A DNA stretch of 64,000 nt from Bryopsis sp. KO-2023 (Eukaryota; Chlorophyta; Ulvophyceae; Bryopsidales; Bryopsidaceae), in assembly GCA_030272585.1 (NCBI GenBank), contig BSYQ01000003.1, positions 7,440,001 to 7,504,000 on the forward strand, in the 5' to 3' direction. Positions 1 to 12,700 of the stretch are shown here, piece after piece (position 1 is the first letter of the stretch; the number at the start of each line of letters is the position of its first letter). A model generated the notes under the pieces. It did not search any database and had not been told where the DNA came from. It saw only the letters and a program-made list of their open reading frames with translations. The position numbers and the translations under genes are program-made.

Positions 1-681
1 TATGTTCAGGGGGAGGTGAGAAAAGAACAAAAAAAAGCAACCGCCGACATCAACCCCCCCTCCCCCCCACCAAAAAAAGACCCAAAACAAACACACACCT
101 CACCCGGATGAGATGTACGATTGACCCAGCCTGATTTGCTGAATTTGCATGCCCCTCCCCCCTCCTGGCCCCCTTCCTGCTTTTTCTTGTATGTCAAAAC
201 CCGTCTCAATTCAAGAATTGTCCTTTCCTTTTTCTTTTGGTTCCTTTCTCCTACTAGAAAAACACTCCCCCTTCATTTTTGATTGATTGTTGTTTAAAAA
301 ACCAGATATATAAATGTAGTCTCGACACTTGCAGTTCAAGAAAATGTACATGGGTAATGGAACCGATAACCACACAAAAAGCAAAGTCAAATATCACACA
401 TCGTAAACCACACCCTCGATACAAAAAAAAAAAAGAAAAACATAACACTACAGAAAGCAAGATTCCACATGCAAGCTTATTTAATATGCGCTTTTTTTTC
501 TCCTTCTCTTCTTTTTTCTTCCTTTTTTTTTTTAGCAATTTTTTTTTTCTTCCATCTTTCCTCGGATTTTTTTCTTGTCCCCGAATAACATCTTTTCCCC
601 ACCCTTTCAAAAAGCCCATTGTCGACAGAAAAAAAAGGTACCGATCGCAGAAATTCACAGTCCAACCACTTTTTCCAAAAC

Positions 682-712
<31 letters not shown>

Positions 713-1676
713 ACACAAACCAGGGCCCTTTTTGCATTTGCACAGCCACATGTCCCAACACACATTCAAACATACCATCATCACTCTCTGTAGATGCGAC
801 GGTTCCAACCAAGATTATTCATTTTCAATATGCCCTCAAAAGCCAGCACAACACATCTTTCTCTTCTTTCCCCCTTTTCCTTACCCCCCCCCCCCCTTTT
901 TTTTTAACCCAAACCCCTTTGTTCTTTCCTTTCCCCCACCTATTCGCATTTCTCCAACTCGCACCAGGCTGGATATCAGCTCAACAAAACTATAGAGGTC
1001 CAGCATCTAGACCCACTATTTCGACTCAAATATCATCGCCATCGAAAACTAAGGATTCAGTAAAACCAAAAGAAAACAAACTCACATAGCAGAACACCCT
1101 GCCTAAAATGCCTTCCAGCATTTTCCATCCAGATTTTCAGTGTCACATCATGTTTGTTTCTCCATCTATTCCTCTGCCCTCCGTTTTCGGATATCCATTT
1201 CAGCATTCCTTTTTTTCCCTTCAAATCCCCAAACAGAATTAGAAAAAAAAAGAAATGCACTACAGCCTTCTTGACATTTCGAACCCTCCACCTCACTCTC
1301 TGATTTTTCCCCAAAAATAACTTTCCAAAATGCTGTTTACAAACAGATGCGCATTTCTTCTTTCTTTATATATTTCCCTACCCCTTTGTTGTTGTTGTTT
1401 TTTTCCTTTTCCTTTTTTCCCCTTTTCTTTCTTCTCTTCTTTTCTTGGCATAAAACACACATTCTACATGATTTCCATTGGTTTCTTTTTCGTTTTCCTG
1501 TCTTTTTGTTTTGCTTTCTTTCCATTCTTTTCCGCTTTCCTGCTGCTGTTTCGACAAAAGCAAGCATAGCTTATCAAAGAAAGGAAAAAAAAACGAAGAG
1601 AATAAAAGAATAAGCCTTTTCCAAAAAAAACACAGCCCGCGAATACACAAATACGTTTGGGATGAGGAGAGGGGGG
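1..1676. other. AT-rich, homopolymer-laden stretch without a gene
   Basis: Long runs of A, T and C (for example around 420-440, 485-550, 680-705 and 885-905) fill this stretch. The open frames here translate into poly-lysine or poly-phenylalanine, which is what homopolymers give in any frame. I see no splice-bounded exon. Its right end abuts the stop codon of the minus-strand cyclase-like gene, so part of it is probably the 3' UTR of that gene. Confidence 0.5.
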
Positions 1677-3334
1677 TCAATTCTGCTTTTTGGCCTGATT
1701 CTGCATGCCTGCAAATGCAGCCCTCTGCATGGATTCGATCTTATATATGAGGATTGTGGGCACCACCACCACCACAGCCAACTGACAAACCCCCGCCGCT
1801 GCAACAGCCAACCACTTGGAGCACTCGGCCAAAACTTCATTGCCAGGCAGACCGCACCCCCTCAAATTGCAGACCCACACAGCCACTAATGCCAAGCTTT
1901 GCAAGAGAACGTGGACCGGCAGCGAAACCTGGGCTCCCACAGAGTGCATTCCGTGCAGCAGCGCGGAGTTCATCACCAAAATTCGGGAAAGAAACGGGAC
2001 ATCTGGGGTTCCCAACATAACGTTCGGCGCCAAAAGGTTGTGCAAGAAGAATCCCAGAATGCGCGACGCTCGGAAACACACTAGGAACTTCTGTCTGTGG
2101 TGCAGGTAGAATTCCTTGGCACACATGATTGCGATCATGGGGCCCAGGGTGGTGGCCATGCAAAAGATAATCGTCCCGAATGCCATCACAGAGCTTGTGG
2201 TGAAGGAAAAACCTCGTTCCCATGTCCGCCACACGATGGTTTGGATCATGACCAGTGCCAGAGTCAAGTAAAGCAAGTCGATGAGGACCACCCGCTCTAC
2301 CTGCAGGGAAAAGGAAACAAAATTGCACGTGAATTCGGGGGTGTTGCATTGGCTGAGCCCTATGTTTTGGTTGAATGGCAATTCTCTCCTCCACACTGGA
2401 TCTTTGTGATGGGATGAAGTTGCCCAGGAAGTAGCAGGATACCAGAAACTGTGATCAGTGAGGTGACCATTTGGGGACAGCTTTTAGTTGCGCTGTGCCA
2501 AGTGAAGATGTACGCAGGGATGCCAGGAAGGAGGGAGGGAGGGGAAGGGAACAGAGGGTCGGTTACCTGAAAGAAGCGATATCTTTTCTCCAGCCGTTGA
2601 TTCCGAAAGAGCAGCGACCACGACGACAAGGTGGGCTCCTCGTTTTCATTCTCAACCACTCCACCACTCGAATCCTCCGCCAGATACTTCTCGTCAGCGT
2701 ACGGCATCAGAGCGTAGCAAGTTACTTTTTGGGTGCAACCCGCCGGCAACTCAACCCCTCCGCAATCTATCCAAGGCAGATCCCCAGACAACTGCGCGAC
2801 GAAGTCTTTCGACGCGACAATTCGACTTTCCCCGGCACCGTTCACAAGGCGCCTCACCAACGTATCAGGCGGACCATGCACTCCATAACGAAGCCCGGAT
2901 CGCCCCAGGACAGCACTCATAACTGTCCCCGTCGAAATTGCCACTTGTGGCATGAGAGCGCTCCCCAAAGGCGTTTTCAAAGAGCTCAGCGCCTTCATCA
3001 CTTCGCAAGAAAACTCCAAAACCTTGTGGCAAGGGTCGTCGATGCAGGTCGACACATTCGCAGCGATAGTGATTTCCCCACCCTTCGAGTCGACCTTGTA
3101 CAGGCCATATCGTTCGACGTGCTCGTCTACTATCAGGTGAAAACGGTGCAACTGTTGAACCAGCGACCTCGCTTCTGAACGAAGTACTAGTTCTTCATAA
3201 TTGCGGATTCGAACCAAAGCAATCACCGCATCCTGATGTAGATTCGCGTACAAGGGCCCAGACTCTGCTAACACGGGTGGTGGCGCGCTCTGCGTCGCGA
3301 CTTGGGACGACATGCCAGCTTTTCCTTGCTCCAT
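1677..3334 (-). CDS. cyclase-homology-domain membrane protein, two exons
   Basis: Two exons fit: 3334-2567 and 2300-1677. The donor is CAG|GTAACC and the acceptor CTGCAG|GTAGAG; phase 0 is kept and the product is about 463 residues. Exon 1 (residues 1-256) looks like a class III nucleotidyl cyclase domain: the YGLYKVDSKGGE segment, then a VAISTGTVMSAVLG segment and a YGVHGPPDTLVRRL segment in the usual order. The acidic metal-binding residues expected near the start (the F.D motif) and in the GD motif after YKV are not seen, so catalysis is doubtful. Exon 2 (about 207 residues) holds some five or six hydrophobic helices and ends in a short basic tail. Having the cyclase-like domain before the membrane part is not the usual animal order. 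The start could be at 3334 or at the next ATG, 3313. Family call moderately sure; function inferred. Confidence 0.6.
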
Positions 3335-5082
3335 TCTGCTTGTTGTTTCTTCGACCTATGGTTGCGGGTTTTCTAAAACCCTTACTTCGTTCCTGAGACT
3401 ACTACACTCACGAAACAAAAAAAAACCTTCAAAGCATTTTCGAAGGTCGAAAACACGCGCGCGGTCGCTAAGCAAACAAATTCTGTGCGATATCTGAAAG
3501 GACAATATGCTTGTGGGTCGCCGGCTTTCCCCTGACAGGTCACTGACAACAACGTTGTGTCTCGTCACATGAAAGCCGAAGATATCTGAGTCTGACAGAG
3601 CGTTTCCTCCAATCCAAGATGCCAATCGCAACAAACGAGCGCTGCGGCCTCAAGAAAGCAGCACCAACCAATCGCAGCCACGAAAAGAATGTTTTCGCTG
3701 CGACATTTGGCCGTCGTGCTGCGTTGGCAGCGCTAACTCCCGCTCTCTACTTATCTCGGATTTTCCATACACAGTTCGTAATGTCACGAAATGCCCATTT
3801 GGGATCTCAATGACACCAAAACTCCAACAGGCCCCTCTGGATCCTCCAACACGAAAACGCACAAGTAAACTCCCAAACTCAGATATGATTCCCCCTCCCA
3901 CAGACAGGTTTTTACACACAGGAGGGCCGCAGAAATTCAATGCATACCGTAAATGGGGTAATGTTTGCGCGCATGAACTTTCGCGTGTTTTATTTTTGCG
4001 ACACTAATTTTTGCGATTTTTCCTACTCGCAAAAAATAGTCCAACGCAGAAATTACCCTATCTACGGTATTTATGAAAAAAAAATGCAAACTAGAAATAA
4101 AATCATGAGAACAATTTTCCGGCTTCTTCCAGGATTTTGTTTAATGTTGTTGCTGTTTGGCTTCCCATCAGGTTTCTTGCAATATGCAGAGCAAATTTCT
4201 GTCTGTGAATTTTGCAAGCTTGGTTCTTTTCTTTTTTCCAAGTTTTTTTTTGAGGAACGCTTGATGGCTCAAACGACGCCGTTTTCGAAATCGAATGCAA
4301 ACCGTCATGATTGCTGTAATGTATGGCTGGCAATTAATTAATTGATAGAAAAAAAAGAAGTAAATACCAACTTTAAGAACAACGAACTGGATTCTTTCAA
4401 AATTCTTCTCTTGTCATTCAGTGGATCTGTGTTAATGCCAGAGTGACAAGGAGAAGTGGAAATTGTGCATTTAAGGGAAGATACATTAACGGATCTTCCT
4501 TTAAATGGTCTTGTTGCAATGAAATGCTGCTGTGTTTTAAATCCTTCTCAGACTGCCCCCCCCTGCTAATAAAAGTGCAGAGAGGAAATTTTTTACATCC
4601 ATCCCTTGGTCGGCGAGTCGAATTGCAGAGAAACGCTCTATGCCGAACGCCTGGTCCCAACCCACCAGCAGATGGCAGAAAACCTTCCTCTGCACCTCGA
4701 TGTCGAGCTGGACCATCTCCCACCTTCAAAATTCGGCAAGAAATGATCAGAATCGGCTCACAAGGGAAATTACGTTTTTCCTAAAGTGATTGATGTTATT
4801 TGATTATGGTGTTTTCTGTCGGTTCGTGTCCCAGACCTTGTGCGGAGGCGCGTGTTTGTGTCGAAAAAGCTGCTCCGTTTGCCGAGTGAGAAGAACGTGT
4901 GTGGTCGAGAAAGCGATCCTGTGTTGGAGGTGGACGAGTACCTTTAACTATGTTCGCCAAGCTGGCCATGGCCGGAGATCGTAGCGTGGATGTGATAGGA
5001 TCGGCCGCTGTTGAGCTTTGGCTATCACCAGAAAAAGAAAGAGCAAAAGAAGAGAAGACAAGAAAGAAGATTTCCAAGGAGC
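3335..5082. other. intergenic stretch, no supported gene
   Basis: Only short frames without splice-bounded conservation are present. The upstream side of the cyclase-like gene (3335-3640) probably contains its promoter, but I see no clear TATA box. The stretch ends where homology to the right inverted arm begins, at about 5083. Everything left of that point has no counterpart inside this window. Confidence 0.45.
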
Positions 5083-5095
5083 GATCTGTGGCTGG

Positions 5096-5777
5096 CAGAC
5101 CTGGGCCCGACCGGACCGGCAGCGAAAAACCGGTCCGGTCCGGTCCAACCTGTCCATGGACCGGCTGACCTGTCCGGTCCTGTCCGGTCCAACGAAAAAA
5201 CGCCGGTCCTTGCAAGACCGGACAGGTTGTGACCTGTCCGGTCCTGTCCACTCCGGTCCAGTCAACCTCGGAGATCTGCAGAAATCTGGACCGGTTTTCT
5301 GACAGATTTTCCGTTTTTAGACAGGTCACACCCACATTTCGCCTTTATTAGACCGGCGATGTGACCTGTCTAAAACCGGAACGACCCTGTCTTGACAGGG
5401 TTGTTCTCCTGTTTTAGACCGGCTCCAGGTCGGTCTGGACAGGTGGGCTGCCTGTCCAGACCGACCTGGAGCCTGTCTAGAACAGGTCACATTGGGCGTC
5501 ACATCGGTCTAAAACAGGGTCACACCGGTCTAAAACAGGTCACACGAGTATGACCGTACTAGACAGGCGACAACCTGTCTGGAAAGGTCAAATCCGGTCT
5601 AGAAAGGTCAAATCCGGTCTAAAAAAGGTAGCCTTTACTAGACCGGATTTGACCTTTCTTGGACCGGATTTGACCTTTCCAGACCGGATTTGACCTGTCT
5701 AAGAAAGGTCAAATCCGGTCCAAAAAGTGGTTGCCGGTCCTGTCCGGTCCGGTCCAACGGATCGGCGCCCAGGTCTG
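5096..5777. mobile_element. non-autonomous hAT-like element (MITE), 682 bp
   Basis: The ends are inverted copies of CAGACCTGGGC, and the element is flanked by a perfect 8 bp duplication, GTGGCTGG (5088-5095 and 5778-5785). The right inverted arm has the empty site with a single GTGGCTGG, which proves insertion after the arms formed. TIRs starting with CAG and 8 bp target duplications are typical of the hAT superfamily. The interior has no transposase. It is built of tandem and inverted units of GACCGG, GGTCCTGTCC and a 20-mer, AGAAAGGTCAAATCCGGTCT, which also occurs as its reverse complement, so the interior can fold into long hairpins. Confidence 0.85.
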
Positions 5778-5896
5778 GTGGCTGGCGAAAGTTATAAAGG
5801 GTGCCAGACGAGAAAGGACACTTCCCGAAGACCGGCCGTAATCCAGTGACAAGTCTAAGACGAATTCCAGCGACGAAACTGGCTGGTTAGGGCGTA

Positions 5897-6223
5897 TGAA
5901 GACAACCAAGGCTGGATGAGAGCCTATTGATGAATGGATCGTAGACGATGCGTGCAGATGTTCCGGTTCGTCTTGCGGGGTGACCCAGGATCGGGGAGGA
6001 TGCGTAACAACAGAGGGGATCCGTGTGGTTTCTCTGCCAAGGACTCACACGGCAAACGGTTCCTATGTTCGTCCTCAAGTTTACGATCAAGCCAAAGCTG
6101 GAAGCAAGGTCCGCCATGCGTAACACATCGGGAAGATGCGGCGCCTGAACGAAGAGCGCTACTCCAAAATATAAAAAAAAGACGAGTTTTGGAGAGCAAG
6201 CTTCAGACTGCAGCGGACTAAAG
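5897..6223 (+). pseudogene. left copy of a 125-residue frame, interrupted by a stop
   Basis: This is the counterpart of the open frame at 58217-58594. After the seventh codon the left copy reads GGATGAGAG where the right has GGATGGGAG, giving a TGA stop instead of tryptophan. The rest aligns with small differences. It may be the first coding exon of the TCP11-like gene just downstream, but no splice link could be shown. Confidence 0.4.
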
Positions 6224-6500
6224 GAGAGAGGTGTGCATCATTAGATGTCAGAAGATTTGCAGCCTTGTGTCATTTTCACTTGCTGCTCGTCCATAAACAA
6301 GTCCCTTCCCAGAAAGGACCCCCCCTCCCCCCCAAAAAAACACAGAAAAAATATACACCCAGTGAAACAGTTCATGCATCTGCAATTACAACTATGGGGT
6401 GCCCAGAATGCATCCACCAATGTCTGGACATAATGAATTGATTTTCTGACTTCGTTTACTGGCCATCAGAATCAGAAACTCTATTTTCGAAGCGGCAAGC

Positions 6501-9251
6501 TGCCATGAGGGAAAAGCTCAGAAGCCAAGGCCACCCGGGTGCAACAGTTTTGGAGAACCTTCGCAATTCCGTGATGGAAACTGCACGACACACGTGTGAA
6601 TTGGCCAGATCCTTCATTTCTCAAGGTATTGCAGCCAGCGGTCATGGTTGGGGGCCCCACTGCTGCGAGATCCGTGTGGAACGACTCCTTTTTGCATCCA
6701 GGCTGAAATCTCAGGCTACGGTGAGTGTAGCAAGGGTAAGAATCAGAAAAAAGTTGGAGAAGCAAATGATGTTGATGACTTATAAATTTAGGAAAGATTG
6801 GGGATCGTTCGGGATCCCTGTACGATGTTGCACTGAGAATTTAGCAAGCCTAGTGGGCTGGTTTCTTTTGAGGGGAAGACGTCCACCCAGAATTCTCGGT
6901 CCTTTTGTGAGTAGGCTGATGTAAGACAAGGTTAGGTCCCCCCACCCCATTTGAGTTTTCATTCACATCTTTGATGTTGGTTTGTTGGTTCAGGACAGTT
7001 GCACCGCAAAATCTCAGAATTTGGTGAATCCTTTATGACTTGCAGGTGTATTGCCCATTTGCTGACTTGGCTGTTTCCAAAATGCAGCCAAAAAGGGCAC
7101 CCATGAAAGATACCCAGTCAGGGTGTTCCTGTGTGCATACATGATCATCGACCACCCCGAGGTGGTCTTCAATGGTGGAAGGGCGCCAGAGGAGCACATT
7201 TGTCCGCGGCCACTGATCAGATTGACCACTGATTGCGATCATCTAGGTGGGTTTGCCTTTCAATGCAATGAGCGTCGTTTTGCAACAGAGCTTGTTGGGG
7301 ATTGGTTGAAGAAGGTTCATGCCATTGTCCTTGCAGTTTGTTGACATCGGGGAGTTCCGCACTGTGCGTGAAGCTCTTGTCGAGTGCGATGCCTTGTGGG
7401 TATTTGCTGAAGCAATTTGCAGCCTGGAAATCACACGACGCTGCAGGATTGGCACCCGAACTCGTTCGCATGGGCGCTGAGCTGGAAGCGCCGAGGGTTC
7501 AGAGAAACTTCGACCTCCAAGACGTGATTCAGCAAGTCGCCCACGATGACAAGCTCCGGAGCGAGAGGATTCAAAGACTGACGGGGGATTCTGGAGTCCA
7601 GAAAATGAACGCCGCCTTGGCAGAAGTGCGCGAAAAAGGTCGGAACGAGGTCTTCCTCAATGAGGACAGCGAATCGGACAGCTCGAACAGGTCTCAATCA
7701 CCACATAGGCCCGAGGGGGTGACACCCCCCGCAATCCGAATGTCCGGCCATCGCCTGGGGAGCAGCAAAGCTACGGAAATGAGGCTCTTGTCTGGGAGCT
7801 GCTTTATGATCCAAGTTGGAGATTCCCCATGGACGATGCTGAAGAAGATTGGGATTTGGCGACTGGAATCCAAGATGAAGCCGTGGCTTCGCTTCATTTG
7901 GATGCCTCTGGGCTGTCAGTCGCAAAAGTTGGGAATGAGCTAAAGGAGCACTTCAGAAGGAAAGCTCACCGAGAAGCTTTCTGGGATTCAATGAAGTGGC
8001 AACTGGCTTCGCAGGCGGAGGGAGCTGGAGATCAGCTTTTGAACACGTTGGCTGAGATTATATGGGATTTGGCCGAGGTGCAGCCCAAAAATGGAAGAAG
8101 TCGCAGCGGTGAGGCTAGGAGAATCCATGTGTGTATGTGTAGTCCAATGATCAATTCTGTCAGTTCTTATGGATAGCGTGTTGAAGGGGCCGTGAGGTGA
8201 TATCATTGTGTGTTGTGCAACTATCAGGTTTGTCAGAAATCAGAGCTTGTTCGCCTTCTTTCTGGATCTGCGTCAGATGTGCTGGGGGGCAACACATCTG
8301 ATCTGATCTGATCTAATGGACTTTTGCAACTCGTCCAGAATCCCCCATCCAGGATGAGAAAGCCATGCGATATCATGAAGCCATAGGTTCGCATGGAGAG
8401 CATAGGTTCGCATGGAGAGCATAGAGATGCTGGGTAAAGAAGGGGATGAATAAAAGGAAGAGCTCGCCAAAGCTGTGATCAAAGCAATGCGGCTGATCTT
8501 TGCTCAGCTGAAGGTCCTTTGGATAGACAGTGCGAATGCCAGGCTGAGCTTGGCTGAGGGAGGCGTCATCGATCCAACATGATGTCATTCCATGCTCAGG
8601 GAAGTTTCGGAGGGGGATGGGGACAGCCAACGTTAATCGCAGCGATTGCGAACTGCCATTCGATCTGGGATTCAGTCCAGCGGTGGGAGTGCTCCCGAAT
8701 CGCAATAAAGAAATGTTTGGGGGGATACGGCTCTGGTTACATCAGTCGGGGTTGATGGGTGGCAATGTGCTGTGAGGATTGGGTTAGACACCCCAGAGAA
8801 TATTCCCGAGACGCTTCAGCTTGATGGAAAGCGTCTCCACAGAGCTTAAGAAATATTGCAAAGGTTGGTGATGATGCTGATCCTGCAAGAGAATGCCTCC
8901 AAGGGAGGTCCACCGATGCCCCCCGAAAAGGTCACCGAAGCCAAAGAACGGCTCTACATGGTGCTGTCGGACCCCCAGATGAAATTGCCAATATTGACAA
9001 CGGAGCTGGCCAGATTGGCTGGCATGCCTGACAGGGAAACAGAGGGCAGAATGCAAACGACTCTGTCAAACCTCATCGTGACCAGAAAAAATGAAGGTTT
9101 CAGGGCGCCTTGGAATGGATTGACCAAAGCCCTTCAGAGTGTGCTAATTGCGGGGCCCCACAATAAAGGAGGTGTGTTGTTTGTGACTGGTGAATCTGGT
9201 GCAATTGTCCAACAAGTCTTAACATCAACACAGTCCCTGCCGTCTATGTAA
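6501..9251 (+). pseudogene. TCP11-family gene, left copy, decayed
   Basis: Several segments match the T-complex protein 11 family in order. They are an N-terminal helical exon (KRQAAMREKLRSQG, 6500-6640), RVFLCAYMIIDHPEVVF (about 7117-7170), YLLKQFAAWKSHDAAGLAP then LVRMGAELE (7402-7490), NEALVWELLYDPSWRFP (7778-7828), AFWDSMKWQL (about 7974-8005), a QDEKAM segment near 8354, a helix around 8460-8570, and IPETLQLD near 8810. The last frame ends with a stop at 9249-9251. Lesions: a one-base frame break between the DALW codons and the YLLKQF segment near 7402; a TAA at 8706-8708 where the right copy has CAA. An in-frame 9 bp is also missing near 8796. In plants and animals the family is linked to protein kinase A signalling and cell division. 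Likely a pseudogene, though exon borders are incompletely resolved. Confidence 0.6.
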
Positions 9252-9780
9252 ATGATTTCTGGAAATGCAGAAAAAGTGAGGGGAATCGAAGAATAGTAGA
9301 AGGAAGAGAGCATGCATGTGGTGTGTGATACTCATTTGGCATTTTTTTTCTTTTTTAGCAGGTGACTGCAACGACAAGTTTGTATGTTTCGATTTCTCTT
9401 GGGTGCCCCCTCGAACTTGGTGGAAGACATAGATCCAATCAAGTCTTGACAGAAGCCACCTTCTGGCCGGTCAAGAAATCCATCAATATCTGGGATTCCA
9501 GGAATTCGTAAGTTTGTTTGGACAGGCCCAATGAGCTCTGGTATTCTTTTCAATTTATTTATAACTTGTGACTCTTTTAGTTCTGACAATATATATACTT
9601 GGAGTGGAAACGTGTGCTGAAGAGCTAAAATTCAGTTTTTGACTGATACAATCATGCTTATTTAGCATCGCACATTCATATTCTGGAATAAATGCAGGAA
9701 GCAGCAACATAGTATGTTCATCCCCCCCCCCCTCCAGTAGCCATTTTTTTTTGTTGAATCATAGTGTGACTTGCTTACAG

Positions 9781-12700
9781 GAGTGGCTACCACTAGAATT
9801 CATCGATCAATTGAAACAACTAGAATCTGGGCTGGATGCATTGGGATGCCTTCCGGAGGCCTGGTCTGACAGATGTGCTCACTTGGTGGAAACCCTATTG
9901 TTAAATCACTCGTTTTGGCCCAGCAAACCGTCGATATCAGAACACTCCTTCAGGTAAAAACGTTTTCAAGAACCTACAGTTTTGCATGTAAAATCAAAGA
10001 TTGTTGATTGTTAATGGAAGGAATGAAAAAATATTGGGCAAGTTTTTGTGTAAGGCATCAACATGTTCCATACCTCGCCACTACGTTTCTCTGATTTGGG
10101 TTGTATGTTTTGTTTTGTCATTTTTCAGATAGTTCCCAGCACTTCAAGATGATAATCTGTTGCTTTCTATGCGAGAAAAGCTTTGGAATTGGGTCCAGAC
10201 ACAGAACCCTTGGCTGTGTTATGGGGAAAAAGCAGGAGAGCGCTTTCAGGCAGACATGACACAAGGATCTTTTGTTGGATTCCCATCTAAGAATAGTGGG
10301 CATGGGGGTGCCGGGATGGTTACGTCGAAGGTCTTACCGGGACTGCTGGCCACAGACCAGGTGAAATCTCATAGCATTGGGTTGTTTTGTCTGTCGTTGC
10401 TTTTCAGAGGAGATCCTGAAATGTTTCTTTTTCCCACTCAGTAAATATGTGTGCCGTCTCTAGCGATTCTTGGATGCTGAATGTCAATAAGAACGTAATT
10501 GATGTCAGGATGAATGAACCTGGTGAAATGTGGTATGTTCCGGACTTTGTTTTTCCCTGACCATGGAATTTTTGGCGGTGATGTCTTGTAGGCCCAGAGA
10601 CTGAACCACATTCCAAGGGCAGCAAATTTGCGCTTTTCTGGGTATTGGTGGATTTGTGTTCCACTGCTGGAGTACCTAGCGATTCCACCGATCAAGCAGC
10701 CACCCAACAAACTGCTAGCAAATCCCGATACAGAGTTTGAATGGACCCAGTTGTTAAACAGAAAGCACAGGTGGGTGTGCAAGAGAATCACATACGTGAG
10801 GTAAATTTTCTCCGAGAGTATAATTGCGTCGAATGGAGAGTTTCATTTTGGGTGCTTTCAAGGCGTGTTGAAGTCTATTGAACATTGTGGGTGGTGCTTA
10901 AATTGAGCATTTGTTGGTTACTATAGGATGCAGTAGATGTTTTCTTGGATGTCCTCCAGAAGAAAAAAAAATCCCAATCGCCCATCAACAGCAAAGACAT
11001 CTGCAACTGGGGATGCTCTATTCAGCATGAAGGTCAGTATGCAGTGCTCTGTGTAGGATTTTTTTTTCTATGTTTCAGAAACACTGCGATTTGAAAGGGA
11101 AATATGAAAAAGGAAAATGCCAGCCACAGATGCCAAATCAGGGAAAGTTTAGTTTATAATCTTCAGTTTCAGAGATCCATCACTTTGGAAAATAGGGGAA
11201 TAATAATAGCTATGATGACCATTCACACAATGCTATTATTGTAACGCATAACGCATATGATAGGTCTACTTTGCGACCTTTTTCTTTCTTTCTTTTTTTG
11301 ATAGTGGTATTACAACCCATAAAATGTGCTTTTCTTTTCCATTCCGAAGGGATCCTTCATGAGAGTGAAGGCGCAGGAAAATCAAAGTCCTGGCTTTTAG
11401 GAGCGATGGGATCTCTCGTTTGCTAGCTACCTCCCCATTCTCAATGGGGACTTGAGGGATGTTTTCCCTGCAATGGGGTTTTCTGATGCGAAAACCTGTT
11501 GGGTTGTGCTCAGCTCTGGACGTCTTAACACGGTAAGAAAACGTTGCAGCCTTACAAGTGATTTTAGTTTTGAGATAAAGGCCAACATTCAAACCTCCAG
11601 AAACACAGCCACAGAAAAGTTTTAGTTGCATGTGTTTGCGGCAATTGTGTGAAAGATGATCATCTTGCAGGCAAATATCTGTATTGTGTTCTATACGTCC
11701 ATCTGAATGATATTGTTTGCTACAATCACATAGAAAAAGAAGGGTTTGGGGGGTAAATTTTGAAATTTTGAATCGAATCGATGATGCTGGATGAATTGTT
11801 TGTACATGATTTGTTTTGTTTTTCTGAGTTTGTGCGCTGTTTTCTTTTTTCTCTTGCAGATTGGTATACAACTGCTGGGTGCATTGGATGTTTTTCCAAG
11901 AGCTGTTGAAGACATAATGACCCTTTCAGAGATGAAAAGAAAGAACCCAAACTGCACCAAGAAGCACAGAACGTCCCAAAGAGTGTGAAAAGGCATCCCG
12001 AAGCCTTGTTTTTTTTTTCCATTTCAGGTGAACTATTTAGAATCAACGAAAACAAACAAACAGAAGATGTTGGGACACATTTTGGTTATGCAGAATTACA
12101 TTTTCAGCCCTTTTGTGTTGCATGCATTTCTAACTTTTTGCTTTGGTCAACAAGATTTGACAAAAATTGCACGTGGTAAATTCATTTGTGAATTTCTGGA
12201 TTAATTTGAAGTTTGATTTTTTGTTGCAGAAGTTTCTCGCCTCTGCGTCTCGTCTTCACTTTCCCTCCCTCCATCCTTGTCTGGCCTTCCTCTCCTCTGT
12301 CCATTCCCGGCTCTTCTCTGCTTCGCCCTCGTCTCGTTCTTCTCCTGCTTCTGCCTTGCTTCAGCCCTGCCTCCTCTGCCTCTTCCCCTTCCCTTCCCTT
12401 CCCCCCCAGTCCAGTCTCGGACCCCTCCTCCACGCTGCCACCTTCCCCTGATCCGCACACCCCCTCTTCCTCCAAGCCTCGCCACCAGCACTGCTACACA
12501 AGCACCGCTGCAGCAAAACTTCCCGGAGTCGGCTAAAATGGTATGTATTCAAAACTGCTGGATTTTTCTCCTCAAATCCCCCCCCAAATGAAAACCTTTT
12601 TTTTGTTGGCTTTGAAAATGACTTTTTTTTGTAATAACTTTTTTTTCAGTGAATGTCTGTTTCATATTAGAACACACCAAGCCAACTCTTTTTTTCCCTT

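Noticed and set aside
279..995. Long open frame with poly-lysine and poly-phenylalanine stretches
   Set aside because: Made by homopolymer tracts; overlapping frames on both strands look alike, and there is no splice support or conserved motif.
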